64,000 nt of DNA, taken from the NCBI RefSeq assembly GCF_958295425.1, contig NC_081142.1, positions 22,588,530-22,652,529 of the forward strand, written 5' to 3'. The translations under genes and the position numbers were made by a program. Origin of the DNA: Solea solea. Taxonomy: Eukaryota > Chordata > Actinopteri > Pleuronectiformes > Soleidae. Positions 38,801 through 53,600 of this stretch are shown here, piece by piece. A model generated the notes under the pieces. The model made no database searches. It was not told where the DNA came from and worked only from the letters and a program-made list of their open reading frames with translations. Each line of letters begins with the position of its first letter. Position 1 is the first letter of the stretch.

Positions 38801-41477
38801 AGAACTAAACAAAATACCGTTCATACCTTCGCTGTAAAGCCTTGCTCATGTTTACATCTTTACAGAGGACACGAGAGAAGACGTGGCCTCTTTAGGTTTG
38901 CATCATTTTGACACTAAACACCTTTAACTTGTGTCACCACTGCCACAGTATTAACACTAATAAAAAAACAACAAACACTGATTGTTGATGTGATAACACT
39001 TTGTCTAATGCTGGTATGTTATTACACTCTATTATTTATTTATATATGTAACAGGTATCTGCTGAGCACAGACTGCTAAAAGTGATTTAGTTCATAAATC
39101 CAACATATGGAGAAACTTAAAAACGTGTGCATTTTCCTTAAGTAGATATAACTTAGGTGAAACCGTTCAACACACAAGTCACGGTTCAGTTTAGGGGCGT
39201 AAACCTCAATATCTTGGTGCATTAAATGTGTGTAGTATAGATTCTGCATGGATTGGATTGTGTGCGAGCTACTGTGTTTATACACGGCATCCGTTTAGTG
39301 TCAGCAGTCGCCAGTCCATAGTTTCTCAATTTTCTAGATATCACAAACGGTGTAGGAGTTACAGTAACGAGAAGTACACATGCCAAATCCTGTTGGCGAC
39401 GACACAATGGGAATAGAAGGTTTTAACGTGTAAAAAATAAAAACAGTGACCCAAAACCGCAAAACAAACCAAACCATGGGCTCGTTGAACCGCTGCACCC
39501 CCTCATATAAATACTGCATATGTAGGTTTTAGCCAATTAAAATGGAAAATGTAAATCCAGCAGAGTTTTCACATGAGACCATGCTTCCATTCCGTTGACT
39601 TGCACACATGAAACCTTCATTTATGGAATCTCTGGGGGATCCAGAAGCCTGAAAACCTGGTCTTTTTTTTTTTCTTCTTTTCTACATCTGAAAAAACCGC
39701 AAACACTTGATGGAAAGCCTTTAAAACGACTGTTAAGGTTTAATGAAGTGTGGCTTTATGAGACACAGAGACTTCAGCTCTCACTGAAGACATGGACGCA
39801 AGCGGGCGACACGAGGGGAAAAAAAGGCAGATTTTAGTCACATAATCAGCGGCTTTTTTAATAAAAAAAAATCTACGTCTGCGATTACTTAAAGAATGTA
39901 TTAACATCTGGCTGTAGATGTTTGGCTTAAAAACACTGAGAAAAATGCTGATTATGTAGTTTTATCCTACATTTTGTGTATTTTAAGTCGATTTTTATGT
40001 ATATTTTATTATTTTTAGACTATGCTAGCTTGAGTTGTATCCGTGCCCTAACTTATATGGCCTGCTACGTGCCAAGACTTTATCCTTGGTTAAATAAAGT
40101 TTAAATGAATAAAAATTAAAACATTTGCCAATTTATCTCGCTGTTGGAAAGCACATTTTCCGGCCTGGAAATTAAGAGTGTGAGTGATTTTAACACCAGG
40201 AACTTAATGTCGTACTTTTGTAAACCAACGTCACAAAGTAACACGTTTAAAGTTAGTTTAGAGGCAGCAGTGGATCAATATCCTGTGTAATGTGATGTAA
40301 AATTGCTGATTTTCTTCATGAATTGAAATCAAATTGTACCTGCTCCTCTGGGTTTTGGGTGACTTGAAGAGAACGGATCACCACTCGTGAAGTGACTTGT
40401 GGCTTGTTGCTGGAAAACATTCAGAGGGAAAATTCGGGTTGAGTCACAAACTTTTATTTGGCTTAATATCATTAAGGATTGTGAGTTCCCTTGTTTTGTT
40501 TGACTGTGCATCAAGAAAATAAAAATCTGAGGGATTTTTTTTTACAGCAGCACCAAATCTGCCCAAGGAAAAACATCACACTCAGCAGTCGTCAAGTGAA
40601 GATGCCAGGAACAAGAATACGATCACAGGAAAACACAGATTTTCTCAAGGTTTTATGCCTGCATATATATGTTCAACTCTAAGTCTTTAAAAAGGGTACC
40701 TTGTTGTTGGGTAACGTGGCACTTTTGTTGAAGGGGTCTGCCGTGGAGAAGGGGTCCATCTTTGTGGTCTTCTTGAAGAAGTCTTCGGACGAAGCTTTGA
40801 ACGGGTCCGTCTCTTTGAAGGGGTCTCCGCCAAAAGGATCTGCAGCAGAAACGATGGACAACGTCAGCTTTTCTAACAGAATTGGGTTCTTTTTGTGGAG
40901 ATCTTTCAAACAATTAGTTTTCCCCAAACTTGGTGGAAAGATGTTATAGACCCAGACGAGCAAAAAAGTCAACGTAACCATGGCCTCAACGTAACAGGAA
41001 GTCGGCATTTAGAATTCTGGTGTCCATTTTGGCGATTCACACCCTACGTAAATGAGCGAACTCCAAGCGCATTTGTCGCACAGAGATAATAAAAAAATGC
41101 TCCAATTTGTTCTACACAGATCAAGGGTGAAAAGCTAATGAAAGGTTTTGCGGATTGAAAACGGCGTGGCCATGGCAACCCCCGTTTTTGCGACCATTCG
41201 CTGTGAAGCAGGAAGTGACCCATAACTTCGGCATACATTAAGTTCCACTGAATTTTCTGAAACTTGGTGGGAAGATGTGAGAGACCAAGACGATCAAAAT
41301 AACCATGGCTTTAACTCAACAGGCAGTCGGCCACTTGGAATTTTGGCGTCCATTTTGGTGATTTGCACCCTACGTAAATGAGCAAGACACATCAGAGGCG
41401 AAAAGTTGTCGGAAGGGTTTGCGTATATTTCTTTGGTGAAGTGTCCCTTTAATGATTGCTTTCAATAGTAAGGTCCA

Positions 41478-41544
<67 letters not shown>

Positions 41545-41573
41545 TACATACACATACATATACATATATATAT

Positions 41574-41604
<31 letters not shown>

Positions 41605-44600
41605 ACATACATAGGGTATAATAATGCACCAGGTTATACAGATTAGTAATAGCATTAGTTGTGTGAAAGTTGTTTGCTCATCACCAAGCAAACATGGTAT
41701 AGAAAAAGTGAAATATCTCTTAATGAATCAGTCTTGAATTAAATAATGTGTTAGTTGGGGAGCGAGCCTGAGAAAGTCCGTGTGATCGCTGTCCATCTGG
41801 GCGTGACGTACACCGCTGATTTCTATCGCTGATCTCCATCTAATGAGCAGAGAAGTGAAACTCCACAATATCACAGAAGAGGGAAGTGTTACACAAGCCA
41901 CGGTTGAACTCACTGACTGATGTTTTCACACGTGACGCAGGCGAGCCTTCCACCGCGAGCAAGGCAAAATAAAAAAAAACCATAAAAACACATTGTTATT
42001 GTTATTCATAGACATATAAATCTGTATCTATACTCTAATTTTCCTCAAACTCAGCAGTGACTGAGAAAAAATCGAATGAAATTAGTCATTTTCAACACAA
42101 GGTAATTTTACACAGGTACTTATTTTAGCCATATTTCACAATCCACTGCAGAAATCCTCATCCACGCCTTCATTACCTCCAGACTCGACTACTGCAATAG
42201 CCTCCTCTACGGTCTCCCCTCCACTCACCTTCAAAAACTACAATATATCCAGAACTCTGCTGCCCGTCTGCTCACCCACACCCGCTCCAGTGACCACATC
42301 ACCCCCATCCTCAAAAAACTCCACTGGCTCCCTGTTCCTTACCGCATACAATACAAGGTTCTCCTCATCACTTACAAGTCCCTCCATAACCTGGCTCCCT
42401 CATATCTCACCGACCTCCTCCACCTACACTGTCCCACCCGCCGCCTCAGATCCGCTGACTCGAACCTCCTCACTCCCCTCAGGACAAAGCGCCGAACCCT
42501 GGGGGACCGAGCCTTTGCTGCAGCCGCCCCCACTCTCTGGAACTCACTCCCAAAACTCATCAGGAACTCAGACTCACTAAAAGACATTCAAATCATTACT
42601 CAAAACCCACCTGTTCAAAACTGCTTACACTTAACTGTCTATTTCCCATTGTTTTATTTCAGTCCTGTCCTTGGTTTTTGTTTTGTGTTTGTACAGCGTC
42701 TTTGAGTGTCGAGAAAAGCGCTATATAAATGTGATGTATTATTATTATTATTATTGTTATTATATTTCACCAAAATTAGGCAAATGCAGGTTGACATTTT
42801 GGATTTAAAAGATATTTTGGTGTTATATAGTTGGTTTTGCTGAGCTTTTGTGATGAAGATTGAGAAAACCAGTATAAACTGACAAATGCAAGTTTTTCTT
42901 TTGGATTGTCTCTTTCTTGTGGGGTTGCCGCAGCGGATACTGAATCATATATTTGAATTTTTTTTATGTTTCTGAGCACTAGGGCTGCAACTCATGGTTA
43001 TCTCATACGTCCAATGAATTGTTTGGTCCAGAAAATGTCAGAAAATGTTTAAAACTGCTTTCCCAAACCAGGAAATGATGATAATTGTAAACTTTGTGCA
43101 CAAACTGAATCAGTTTTAACGATTTCTTTGTCACATGAAGCAAATAAACCACAAAATAGTCACATTGAAGATGCTGAAAAAACGGAGAATTGATGAGTCG
43201 ATTAAGATAATACCTGTAGGTGCTGGTGGCTGCTTTGCAAAAGGATCGTTTTGGAAAGGGTCACCTACAGGAGAAGAATCAAACAGAGACGGAAGAAGAC
43301 ATAGATGATAGTGAGAGCAAATCAAGGTCGGAAAAACCTTGATTTGAAAAAAGGCAGCCAGAGTCATCTGAGAAAAGATATGAGGAGAAAGGACGGTGAG
43401 GAAAGTGGAGAGGCAGTAAAAATAAGAGTAGGTGATAATAACCTTTGAATGGGTCGGATATGAAGGGGTCTTCAGAGTGGAAGGGGTCAGGAGGAAGCTC
43501 CTGAGGCTGATTGTTGAACACTGATGGCTTCACTTTGAACGGATCCTCCTGAGGTGAGAAGAAATAACAACAGAAAATCACATTTTACAGATTATTATTT
43601 CGAAGACAAATAGAGGAGAAATAATAAATAAGTCGTATGGCATGAGCAACAATGTTGTTCCTGTCATATTTGTAACATCTTAACCCTCAAAATGTCCTCA
43701 CGTCCTGTGGTTTAAAGCTTTTTCGTCCTAACAAAGATATACATACAAGTACAATACTACTGCTCACTATGCTATTCAATCTCTTTCCACTAACTAAAGC
43801 TTCCACGTGTGTGTTTGCTGTAGCGACACGGACACAAAGCCCGTAAAGTGTGAGACCACAGCAACATGTGTGAATGAGTTCTGGGTGGAAATGTTGAATG
43901 AGAGCTGTGCTCGCCAGGTGTGAGAGCGGTGACTGAGCCACGGTAATGATGTTATTATGATGAGTGGAGTGAGCTACGCTGTGGAATTACAGCAGAGCAG
44001 GGAGAAACTACTGGGAAAGACTAATCTGCAGGGAAAAACGATGTGGACTCAGAGGGGAAATAATAAAGAAGAGAAGAGACCGCCATTCAAATGACAACAA
44101 ACTGCTGGTAATCTCTCATCTTCATGATAATGGTCTAAGCCAAAGAGGGAAAAACTATGAACAAAGAAGACAAATCACTGTGCAGAGCATTCAATTTTTC
44201 CCCAATCCTGGTCCCAGGGACCCCTTGATGGAGCAGGGCAACATATACGACATGCAGGGCCGGGGTCCCTGAGGACACTGCTTGGTGGGATAACGATACC
44301 ACAGTCTTTTACATATGCAGGATTTTTACCCTAATTTAACAGCCTCAGACTCATTATGAACGTTAAATTTCTTGTTGTGGGGAGATTTGGTCTCCACTGC
44401 CCCCTACTGTCTGTGAGTGGGAAACCAGCCTTGCAAGATCAGGGCCACAAACACATATTGCTTCACAGCACTACAGTACATACACACATACCCTCTTATT
44501 GCCAGGTACCTGCAATAAGATCAAGGTTTATTTTAGACTTTCACCACGCCAGAGCCAGCGAAAAAGAAGCGGAGATGCACCGTTGTTGGAGGAAGCGAGA

Positions 44601-47600
44601 AAGAGGAAACGACTGTCTGACCGAGCGAGTGAGCAAGCAAGGGGCCACACACACACACACACACACACAAGTGAACATCACACTTGGCTCCATGGCTTGT
44701 GCTCACCAGCGCCGTTGAAAATAAATGCATATGGCCAGGAAAAGGGAAGGGAGGGGGGAGTTTTTAAGACGATGGATGTTCACGGTGGTGTCGTTAAAAA
44801 TGTAAAAAATGTACTCTGACTGGCAAAGTTCCACTGTTAGGAACCTACTACGCTGCTTGAGTTGATCGCGGTCCAGCGATGAAAACATAGCCATGTGAAT
44901 TAGTATAGAGAAAAGTCAGGATTCCATGCGTCACGCTGCACCCTGATATCGACCAGAGCCGAAATGCTGACCTGTGCTGCTCTCATCATGGCTGGGAATC
45001 CTCCATTCTCTCGGTCACTGAAGCCCTCGCTCATGTCTGCCAGGTTGGTCATGCTGCCTCCGTGGGTTCCGTTCAGCGTGCTGTTGTACTGCTCGATGCT
45101 TTTGGACACTTCCTGTTGGCTGTCCTGAATCTGTGACAGTTTGCTGCGAGCCTGCGGGACACACACAAAAAAAGACACAAGTGGAGTTTAGCACCAGCAT
45201 CACATGCCGATTATTATGCAGCTTTTTTAAAATGTTTTTACTGTGAAGTCAATTACCAAATCATTTTCAAAACTATTCAACAATATTTTACTCAACTTCA
45301 ATGACTCTATTTCAGTAGTTTAACAAAGGTTGGCACCTGTTTTGTGTCTCTGTTGAACTACGTCTTATATTTGTCATTCAAACGTCACAGACTGGCCTGG
45401 AACTTGTGCAGATTAACTTTTAAGACTTTGCTCATTTCACTCAGAAGTGAACACAACACGTGAATCATGCAACTTAAGTGACATAAGAGACGTTCACACA
45501 GCTTCTTATATTATATAAGATTATATAAATATTATATCCATTTTTCTCATTTCAAAACCTTTCCAGGAACTTCATGACCACGCGTCTTCAATATTGTACA
45601 TTTTCTGGTTTCTTTGCTCCATAGAACAAAGAAATCATTGAAAAAGTGTAATTTTAAAACAGAACAAGATAGCTGGATTAATTTAATGGTTGCAGCTCCA
45701 GTCGTGAAATACGTCCTCATAAGAACACAAGCTGGTGATTCTAGTTTAGGCTGCCTTTTGGAAGACGTGTGTGTGAATGAATGAGCAGGACTCACATGAA
45801 TCCACATTGAACACAGCAGCTGTTCTCCATTAAAAGAACTTTTCAACGCCACCTTTGTGGCCAATTGAGTGCCTTCATACTTTGAGGGCATTTCCTCCTG
45901 GCATGTAATACAAGACAGGCAATGGATTCAGACCTATTTTTTGGGGGGTATATGACATGCACTTTGGTTTGTATGAAGTGCTAGAACACCCACGGGTGGC
46001 AGATTTTATGTTGGGTATTTTTTTATGAATAATAAAAAAAAGAAGTTCTTTGAGAACCATGTCATGAAAATCAAAATGACTGTTCTCACAAGCAAAGGAA
46101 GAGAGTGGATAATATTACAGAGAGCATGGGGAAACCATCAACTCTGGGGACTCTTTAACTTTCTGTGTGATGTGACCGTAGGAGGGAGCGGTGACAGAGT
46201 ACGGGAGGGAGTTTAAATCCCATCAGAGCAGAACACAGAATAAAAAAGAATAGAACTTTGGCTCTGCAACATATAAATCCTGAAAGGAAACGTAGGAAAA
46301 GTCATAAAAAAATAGCACCACTTAAAATAAGATGAAGAGGAGACAGAAGAATTGTAAAAAACTGACACAGATTAGATTAAAAAGTGCTCCTTACTGCAGC
46401 TGTGGATTAAAAACCTCAGTGGTCACTTTGAGGAGTTAAGAATACTTATTGCACTTGGAATGAAGGATTCATTAGGACCAGGCTTTGGACTATTGGTCCT
46501 GACAAGGTCAATGTTTCTGCCAGAAAGATAAAAGAACACACACACATGCATCTTCTGATGGTGCAGGAGGACCAAATACTGGCTTCAGAGGTAAGGAAGT
46601 AGTAGATTATGTAAAGCAAGGGCGCCCCCTGTTGATAGTTCTAAGACACACACACACACGAACAGGCCTCATGTCCTACCTGGTTGATCTCGTCCTGTGT
46701 GGCCTTCAGAGACTTGATGATGGTCTCCAGCTGGATCTTCCCAGCAGCCAGACTCTGTTCCAGCTGTTTCTCCTCCTGCTGGAGTCGACCCAGGTCGGCC
46801 TTGGCCCGGCTCAGCTCTTCCTCCTGGCTCAGCAGGTCTGACTCCTGGGAGTGGATCTGCGTTTGGAGCGTTGAGATCTGGAGGCAGAAGATATAGTGAG
46901 ATGACCATTGAACTACTAAAATCATGTACTGTTCCTCTCCCTTACAGCTCCTCCTCCTCTTCCTCACCATTTGAGACTCTTCCTGGCACTTGATCCGGAC
47001 CTCGTTGAGCATGTCTTCTAGTTTATGTTTCTGCTGGTCCATCTCCTCCAGACGCTCCTGAGCGTCCTGTTTCTGAGCCTCCAGCTCCTGCAGGCTGGCC
47101 GTCTCTCTGTCCAGGTCATTCTGCATCTCCTGGTGGACAAATGGAGTCAAACAAAACTTCCAAGCACGAATGAAGAACAAGTGGCTCCTCCTCCGCAATA
47201 AAGCAACACAGGCCCTGTATGTGCTCCTTCTCACCTGAACCTCTGCGCTCTTATACCTGATGGCCTCCTCTGTCTCCCTGATGTCCTGCTCAAGAGTGTA
47301 TTTTTCCCTGAAACGCACACAGACACCAACATGAGCACACCAACCCACATGAGTGAGATAAAATCAAATTAAATGTGACTTGTACTGGTCTGAGATTCAA
47401 TCAAATCCTCAATAAAATATACAGCTCACGACAAATCTATGTTCTGTTGAACAGAACTTTTACTTTAATTGATGACCCCTTGCAGTCATATTATTAATCA
47501 AGTACTAAATTTGTTGTCAACTATTAGTTTGAGGGTTTTTTCAGCTTCTTAAATGAATATTTTCTGGTTTCATTGCTCCATTGTAATAAATAAATCATTA

Positions 47601-50600
47601 ATAATGAATCATTTTGGTTTTTGGACAAAAACAAGACATTTGAGAACATCATCATCAACATTTCTCTGAACTCATCGATAAAGCGAGAAAATGATCAGCA
47701 GATGAATTGATTGTGAAAATAATCGGTAGTTGCAGCGCTAATTAATAATCAATTCATAGTTTTAAGCATTATTGTGGATGAAAGCTCATATTATACTAAT
47801 AAATAACTAATACAAATATTTTCAAATTGTTTTAGTGGTCGGAAAATAAGGGCTGAAACCATTACTCGATTATTAATCGTCAACTATTTTGACAATCGAT
47901 TCATTGGTTTGAGTGTTTTTAAGGACGTTTTATGATTGTTTCAGCTTCTTAAATGTGAATATTTTCTAGTTTCTCAGATTTTTTCAGCTTCTTAAATGTG
48001 AATATTTTCTAGTTTCTGACATTTTCAGCTTCTTAAATGTGAATATTTTCTAGTTTCTGACATTTTCAGCTTCTTAAATGTGAATATTTTCTAGTTTCTG
48101 TGATTTATCAGCTTCTCAAATGTGAATATTTTCTAGTTTCTTTGCTCCATGTAACAAAGAAATCAAACAATGACTCGATTAATCAAGGAAATAATCGACA
48201 GATTAATCGATGATGAAAATAAACGTTAGTTGCCGCTCTAATCCAATCTGATAATTATCTGAATTATTGAGACAGAATCAGTGCCACCATTTCCCCTTGC
48301 CCTGAGGAACTTTGATATTAATTATAATTTTTTTTAAAAACACGTATATTATTTCTTTTATTATATAAAAAAAAAAACTACTGTTACCTTTGTAGTTGTG
48401 TTATTTCCTGGCTGAGGTCTTCCAACTCTTTGATGCCAGTGAACTCGCCTGAACCCACTGAACTGGAGCTGTCCTGGTGAGAGGACGACGAGGACAGAGA
48501 GAGAGAGGGAGGACACAAAAAAAGACAGCAGGTTGGAAAAGTTAAATATGTTTGTTTGAAAACAGTGTGACAATAAAATGGCACCAGCTGAGCCAAAAAC
48601 ACACAAGGCCAGAGGAAGGAGGACGAGGTAAAGAGAGGTGAGAGGACATAAAATAGTGGTTAATAAGAATAAGAAGAAGAACACCACAGAGGGTGAAGTG
48701 GTGGTAACATGTGGGGGAAGTATCACCACTCACTGCTGCTATGGAAAGGAAAGATTCAGGATTTTTTACAAATCTCCCATTGAGCACATTTAAAAAGTCT
48801 GAATGACGGTGATTTTTCACATTACTGACGCAAGTGTAAGAGGCCACGCACACACACATAAATGAATTCAAGAGAATCCGCTTAAGTCTTTTATCATATC
48901 AGCTTTTAGCCACACAGAACCAGCGTTTTGGAAGCATGTATACAACATGCATACAACCAGTAAAAACTTCTATTTTCTTTATTCTGTTCTGTGATTATAT
49001 ATATTGTCACGTATACTACATTCAAATAAAACTTTATTTTATCTCTGCTTCTGGGGTATTTCTGTAACAGCACTACAGCGCCACATACAGCCCTGACATA
49101 TGTACTACAGCCTTTACAGTCAGTGTTTATGTTGAAGTTTTTTTAAAAAAAAACAGATAAAAAGATTGTACAAGTAAAATTCTGAATGTTTTTTAAGATG
49201 TTGCCTCCATAAAGCAAGGCCTAAAATACATATAAAAGTCTTGTTCTAAGGCCCATAAAGTTTTTAAAAGTATATCCATTCATTTCTGTCAAATAAACCC
49301 TGCTAAATGTTGCACCCTCTTCTTCCCTGACCCTCTTTTTGGGGTCCCTGCTCAGAAATGACATGCCCAAACTAAATAGTAGAGTACATCTCTGCAATTA
49401 CAAGCTCTATGTGAATTATCTTGGTATCAGAATAAAGATATCTCTTGTGAGATTCCATCAGAAGTGTAAGCATCACTGTAGATGCCACTGAGTAAATGCA
49501 GATGGAACCCAACATTTTCGTCTCGCCTAAAAAAAGATTGCATTTTCAAGTAAATATCACCTTTAAAAATATGCAGTAGGAGCTTAAAAACTCAAGAAGG
49601 TCGTGTAACAACATGTGGACATGAGCTGTGCAAAGGCTGATGCTGCTGACGTGAAAATATAGTAAAATTACAGAGGTTTTAGTAAAGAGATGCTGAGGCC
49701 TTCTCTAGTTTGGCACAGTTTGGCACCATCTGTGCCATTTCAGATTTCTTAGGTCCCTGATCTTGAATCTTCCCTCCGTCAGCAGACAAGTCGACAGGGT
49801 AAGACATTGTCACTGCAAAAGAATCGTTTTGTAAATGCTTTCCAGAAAACAGCGACTGCTGAAAGCATTTATAGATGGACACACTGTCAGTCCATGTTAC
49901 CTACCCACAACTGCAACATTAACGCCTGAGAGAGAAGGAGGAAGAGGAGGAGGTAGAAACATCAGCAGCACATGAGACAGAATCACAGTGGACTGTAAAT
50001 GTGATTCACAGTCAGTGACAGACGTTCTGTTAGATTTACATTCTGAAGTCGTCCTCAAACCTCAACAAACAACATGTGTACATTAGTGCAGGAAAAACAA
50101 GAGATGATGAAAATTCCATGACTCACCCTTCTCATATCAGACAGAGCAGCCATCTCTGATCCCACAGGAGTCATATATCCAGACATACTCTGCAGCCACA
50201 AAGAAAACACACACAGTTACTCATAGCGGGGACAGTGACAGAAGCAGCAGCTGCTGAGCGACAGCACCATTCTGACAGCAGTGTGTGTTTGGAGTCAGGA
50301 CCGGTAGTTCCTTATGGATGTGTGTGTGTATGTGTGTGTTTGTGGGACCTACTGGTACGGGCGTGCCTCTCTCAGAAGGGGGGATCATGTCAGCGCTGAG
50401 GGCCTGTGGAGGGTCGATTCCCTTGCTGACTTTCTGCTGGATGAGATGCATCGCGAGGGCAAACTGCTCCCTGGAAAGTTTGCCTATTTGCCGCGTGTCT
50501 GCCAAAGCCCTGCAGGAGGCAGCAGAGAGTCAACACACTGGACGGTCTATTTATCTTATGATACAATAATTTTGTCAGCAGTTTATAAATCACTTACATA

Positions 50601-53600
50601 AACACAAAGGGATTTTACAACACATTACATAAACACATAACTTACAATGTGTGAAGGTGCAGTAAGGCCACTTACTAGTGTTCAATTTGCAAAACTGGAG
50701 ATGTACAATACTCTCAATAATCTCGTGAGACTAACGACGAGGTTTGGCTGTGCAAGGAAGACGTTCGTGGACGTATTTTCAGACTTTACAACAAATACTA
50801 TTTTCTGATTGGCTGATAGGTTTGCTAACTCAAGAGAGCTGTATGAATGAATGAACTACGCAGAACAGAGCTGTTCACATTTATTTAGTTAAATGCAGGT
50901 AATGGCATTTATGAGGCATTTTCTAGCTCAGTACTTAATGTAGCACTTGAATGTCCACTAAGAGTGGTATTGTAATTGAAAAATTCTAATTCAATCAGAA
51001 TTTAATCGAATCATGGATCAAATCGAATTGAGACCTTGTTAATCTCAATCAAATCGATTCAGGAAATTGTTGGCTGATACCAAGCCCTAATACTTAACTG
51101 CTGTGACAGAACCGCATTATCCTATCCTACCATTAAAGGGATAGTCCAGTTTCTGTGGTTGTATTGCTGACTGATAGGGATGTCCCTTTTTCACTTCCGA
51201 TACGATACCGATATTGCAGCCTGCAGTATTGGCCGATGCCGATATCGATGCGATACGATATCAGTACCAATCATACATACTTTAATTACTTATTTTGTAG
51301 TGTTGAATGTTAGAATAGACTTGATCAAGTGATATTACTTAAACAGAGAACAATAGTCAAACTGACCCATTAATTATTAACCAATGGGTTGAAAATGTCC
51401 TCTCGTTCTGAAAAGTCCTCTTTTTCTGAAAATGTCCTCTCTTTCCGAAAATGTCCTTGTTTTCTTAGCCTGCTTTTCCACCTGAAACTTGAAAACTTCT
51501 GCACCAAAGTCCAAAGAGAGAATCAGTGATTTTAGCTCACAGACACACAGGAGCTGCTGGTCCAATGTTGCCTCATCTGAATTATTTGTGCCAAACAATT
51601 GATTTCAAACACACACATCAGTAAATAACACATTTGAAGTTAATAATGGAGGCAGCAGTGGATCAGAAACTGCTGTGTGCTATGATGTTAAATCTTTGGT
51701 GCAGGGACTGAGAGGTTCAGAAACTGACACAAACTTCCTGTTTATGAGGCTGAAAAGGCTGTCATTCAACCGGATAAAGCTGTGAATATATTCTAAAGAT
51801 ATCGTAGACTTCAGCTGGCCTACATTTTATTAGTTTAACTTTTTTTTGAACTGGTTAAATACTGGTTGCTCCTTGTATCCTTTGCACGTCGCCTTGTTTT
51901 CTCAAGCTTCACTTTAAGTCAAACACAGAACTCACTACTATATTTTACTTATATTATTATTATATTATTATATTTCTTACTAGTGTTTCATTAGAACTGG
52001 TGCCTAATATAATATAGCAGTAATAACAAACCTTGCCAATAATGGAAATACAGCAGATAGCCTACCATATGTGGGCAAGGAGGTTCTGAGAAAGTCCAGA
52101 CTGCATGAAGATGTCCTTCACTTCATGTCCACTGACAAAACCATCCAGGTCAGCATCTGTCTTCAGGAAGATGTCGTCATAGCGACCACGGTCTGACACG
52201 GGAACCACCCAGTTCAGTGAATGCTGAGACACAGAGAGAGAGAGATTTCAAACTTATCATATCTATCTTTTAAAACATCTACTTTTTTACAGTTTTTTCA
52301 CTGTGTGTGTGTGTGTGTCACTACCTGTCCAGACTTGAGTGTGTGTTTGGGCGACAGGCTGCCTGTGCTGTTGAGCGAGTTCATACTGCCGTGGGAAGGC
52401 GTGGAGCGCAGTGAGTCTTTAGGAGGTGGAGGACTGGCAGGAAGTCCAGGCACCGAGCTCATCACCACCGAGCCCAGACTCTTCTTCCTCTTGGATGGAG
52501 GGATGAGGGACGAGGGGAGGAGAGCAGGGACGGGTTCTTTCTCCAGCGCCCGGTACACCAGGTGCATGGCCTGGAGAGGACAACACGGTATAAATACACA
52601 CTTACAGTCAATGTTACAGTTATTTTCTGTAACAAACCTGATCCACTACTACACTAAACGGTGTATTTTATCAGTTTTGTGACTTGTTTTTGCATAAGTG
52701 TGGATTTCTGAGTTGTGGTAACAATTAGGAAGATTATTTCATTACTGATTCATCTTTCGATTATTTACTCCATTAATTGATGAGTCATTTGGTCCAGAAA
52801 ATGTCAGAGGTGAAGACACATGTCATCACTATCTAAAAATGTCCTCACTTTCTGAACATTTCTGAAAATGATGATGAGGAAGATGAAGATGATAAAGATG
52901 AAAACACTCACCACTGCAAACTCATCTCTGTCCAGATGTCCGTCTTTATCAATGTCACTCAGGTCCCAAACCTGACAGCAGGAAATAATCATGGATTATA
53001 ATCTGTTAACAATTTGTGATTTCAAATCTCGCTTTGAGTGTTTGGGGTTTTCTACCTTGCCGAGGATGTCCAGAGGTAGCTTGGAGTTGATGAGGACTGG
53101 CTTGACCTTGTCCCCGGACAACAGGCCGTTAACAGGAGCCAAACTTTCAAAGATTCCATCAAACTTACTTTTCTCTTCTGGCTACAAAGGGAAAACACGC
53201 AGTCTGGTGAGCAAATTTGTGGTGAAGAAGCAGGTTTATTCAAATGTAAGTCACTGTAAAATATCACTGCGTACACACCCTTACAGCCCAGTGTAAGTCA
53301 GCAGGGACTGTGCTGCTCAGAGATGGACTGCTGGTGTCCTTCTGAAATCAGAACATAAACAACATGAAAATGAGGGGTAAAAAATTGTGTTTGTAACAAA
53401 TTAATTATGAATAAGCAGGTCTGATATGAAGTTTATTCTTTTACACACAGAATGGAGTTAAATCAAGGATTTAATGACAGAAATCTCACTCACAAACTTG
53501 GGGGGAGGGACTGTGAGGTTGAGGCTGGACAGACTGACTTCCTGACCGCTCTGAGCGCAGGCCACGAGCCGCAGAGCCACGTAGAATCCCTGAGAGACAA

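Noticed and set aside
41452..41691. Tyr-Ile-rich open frames (also at 21227-21499, 29558-29957, 57479-57694, 63606-63899)
   Set aside because: These are translations of TA/CA microsatellites.
42290..42580. 96-codon + strand open frame as an independent gene
   Set aside because: It is a shifted frame over the L2 LINE fragment, whose true frame gives the reverse-transcriptase protein motifs.
46641..47348. 235-codon continuous - strand frame
   Set aside because: It is three eps15l1 exons (13-15) read through two short introns. The intronic parts do not match the family.
49679..49882. Open frame on the - strand ([15 protein letters not shown]...LEKASASLY) with an acceptor-like tttgcag, possible alternative last exon of eps15l1
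   Set aside because: Splicing from the upstream phase-0 exon would meet TGA at once, and no domain is recognised. It is left as an intronic open frame.
49905..49925. 21-base candidate micro-exon in eps15l1 intron 11 (between cag and gtaggt, - strand)
   Set aside because: Splice-like edges and in frame, but the peptide (ALMLQLW) is not convincing and there is no family support.
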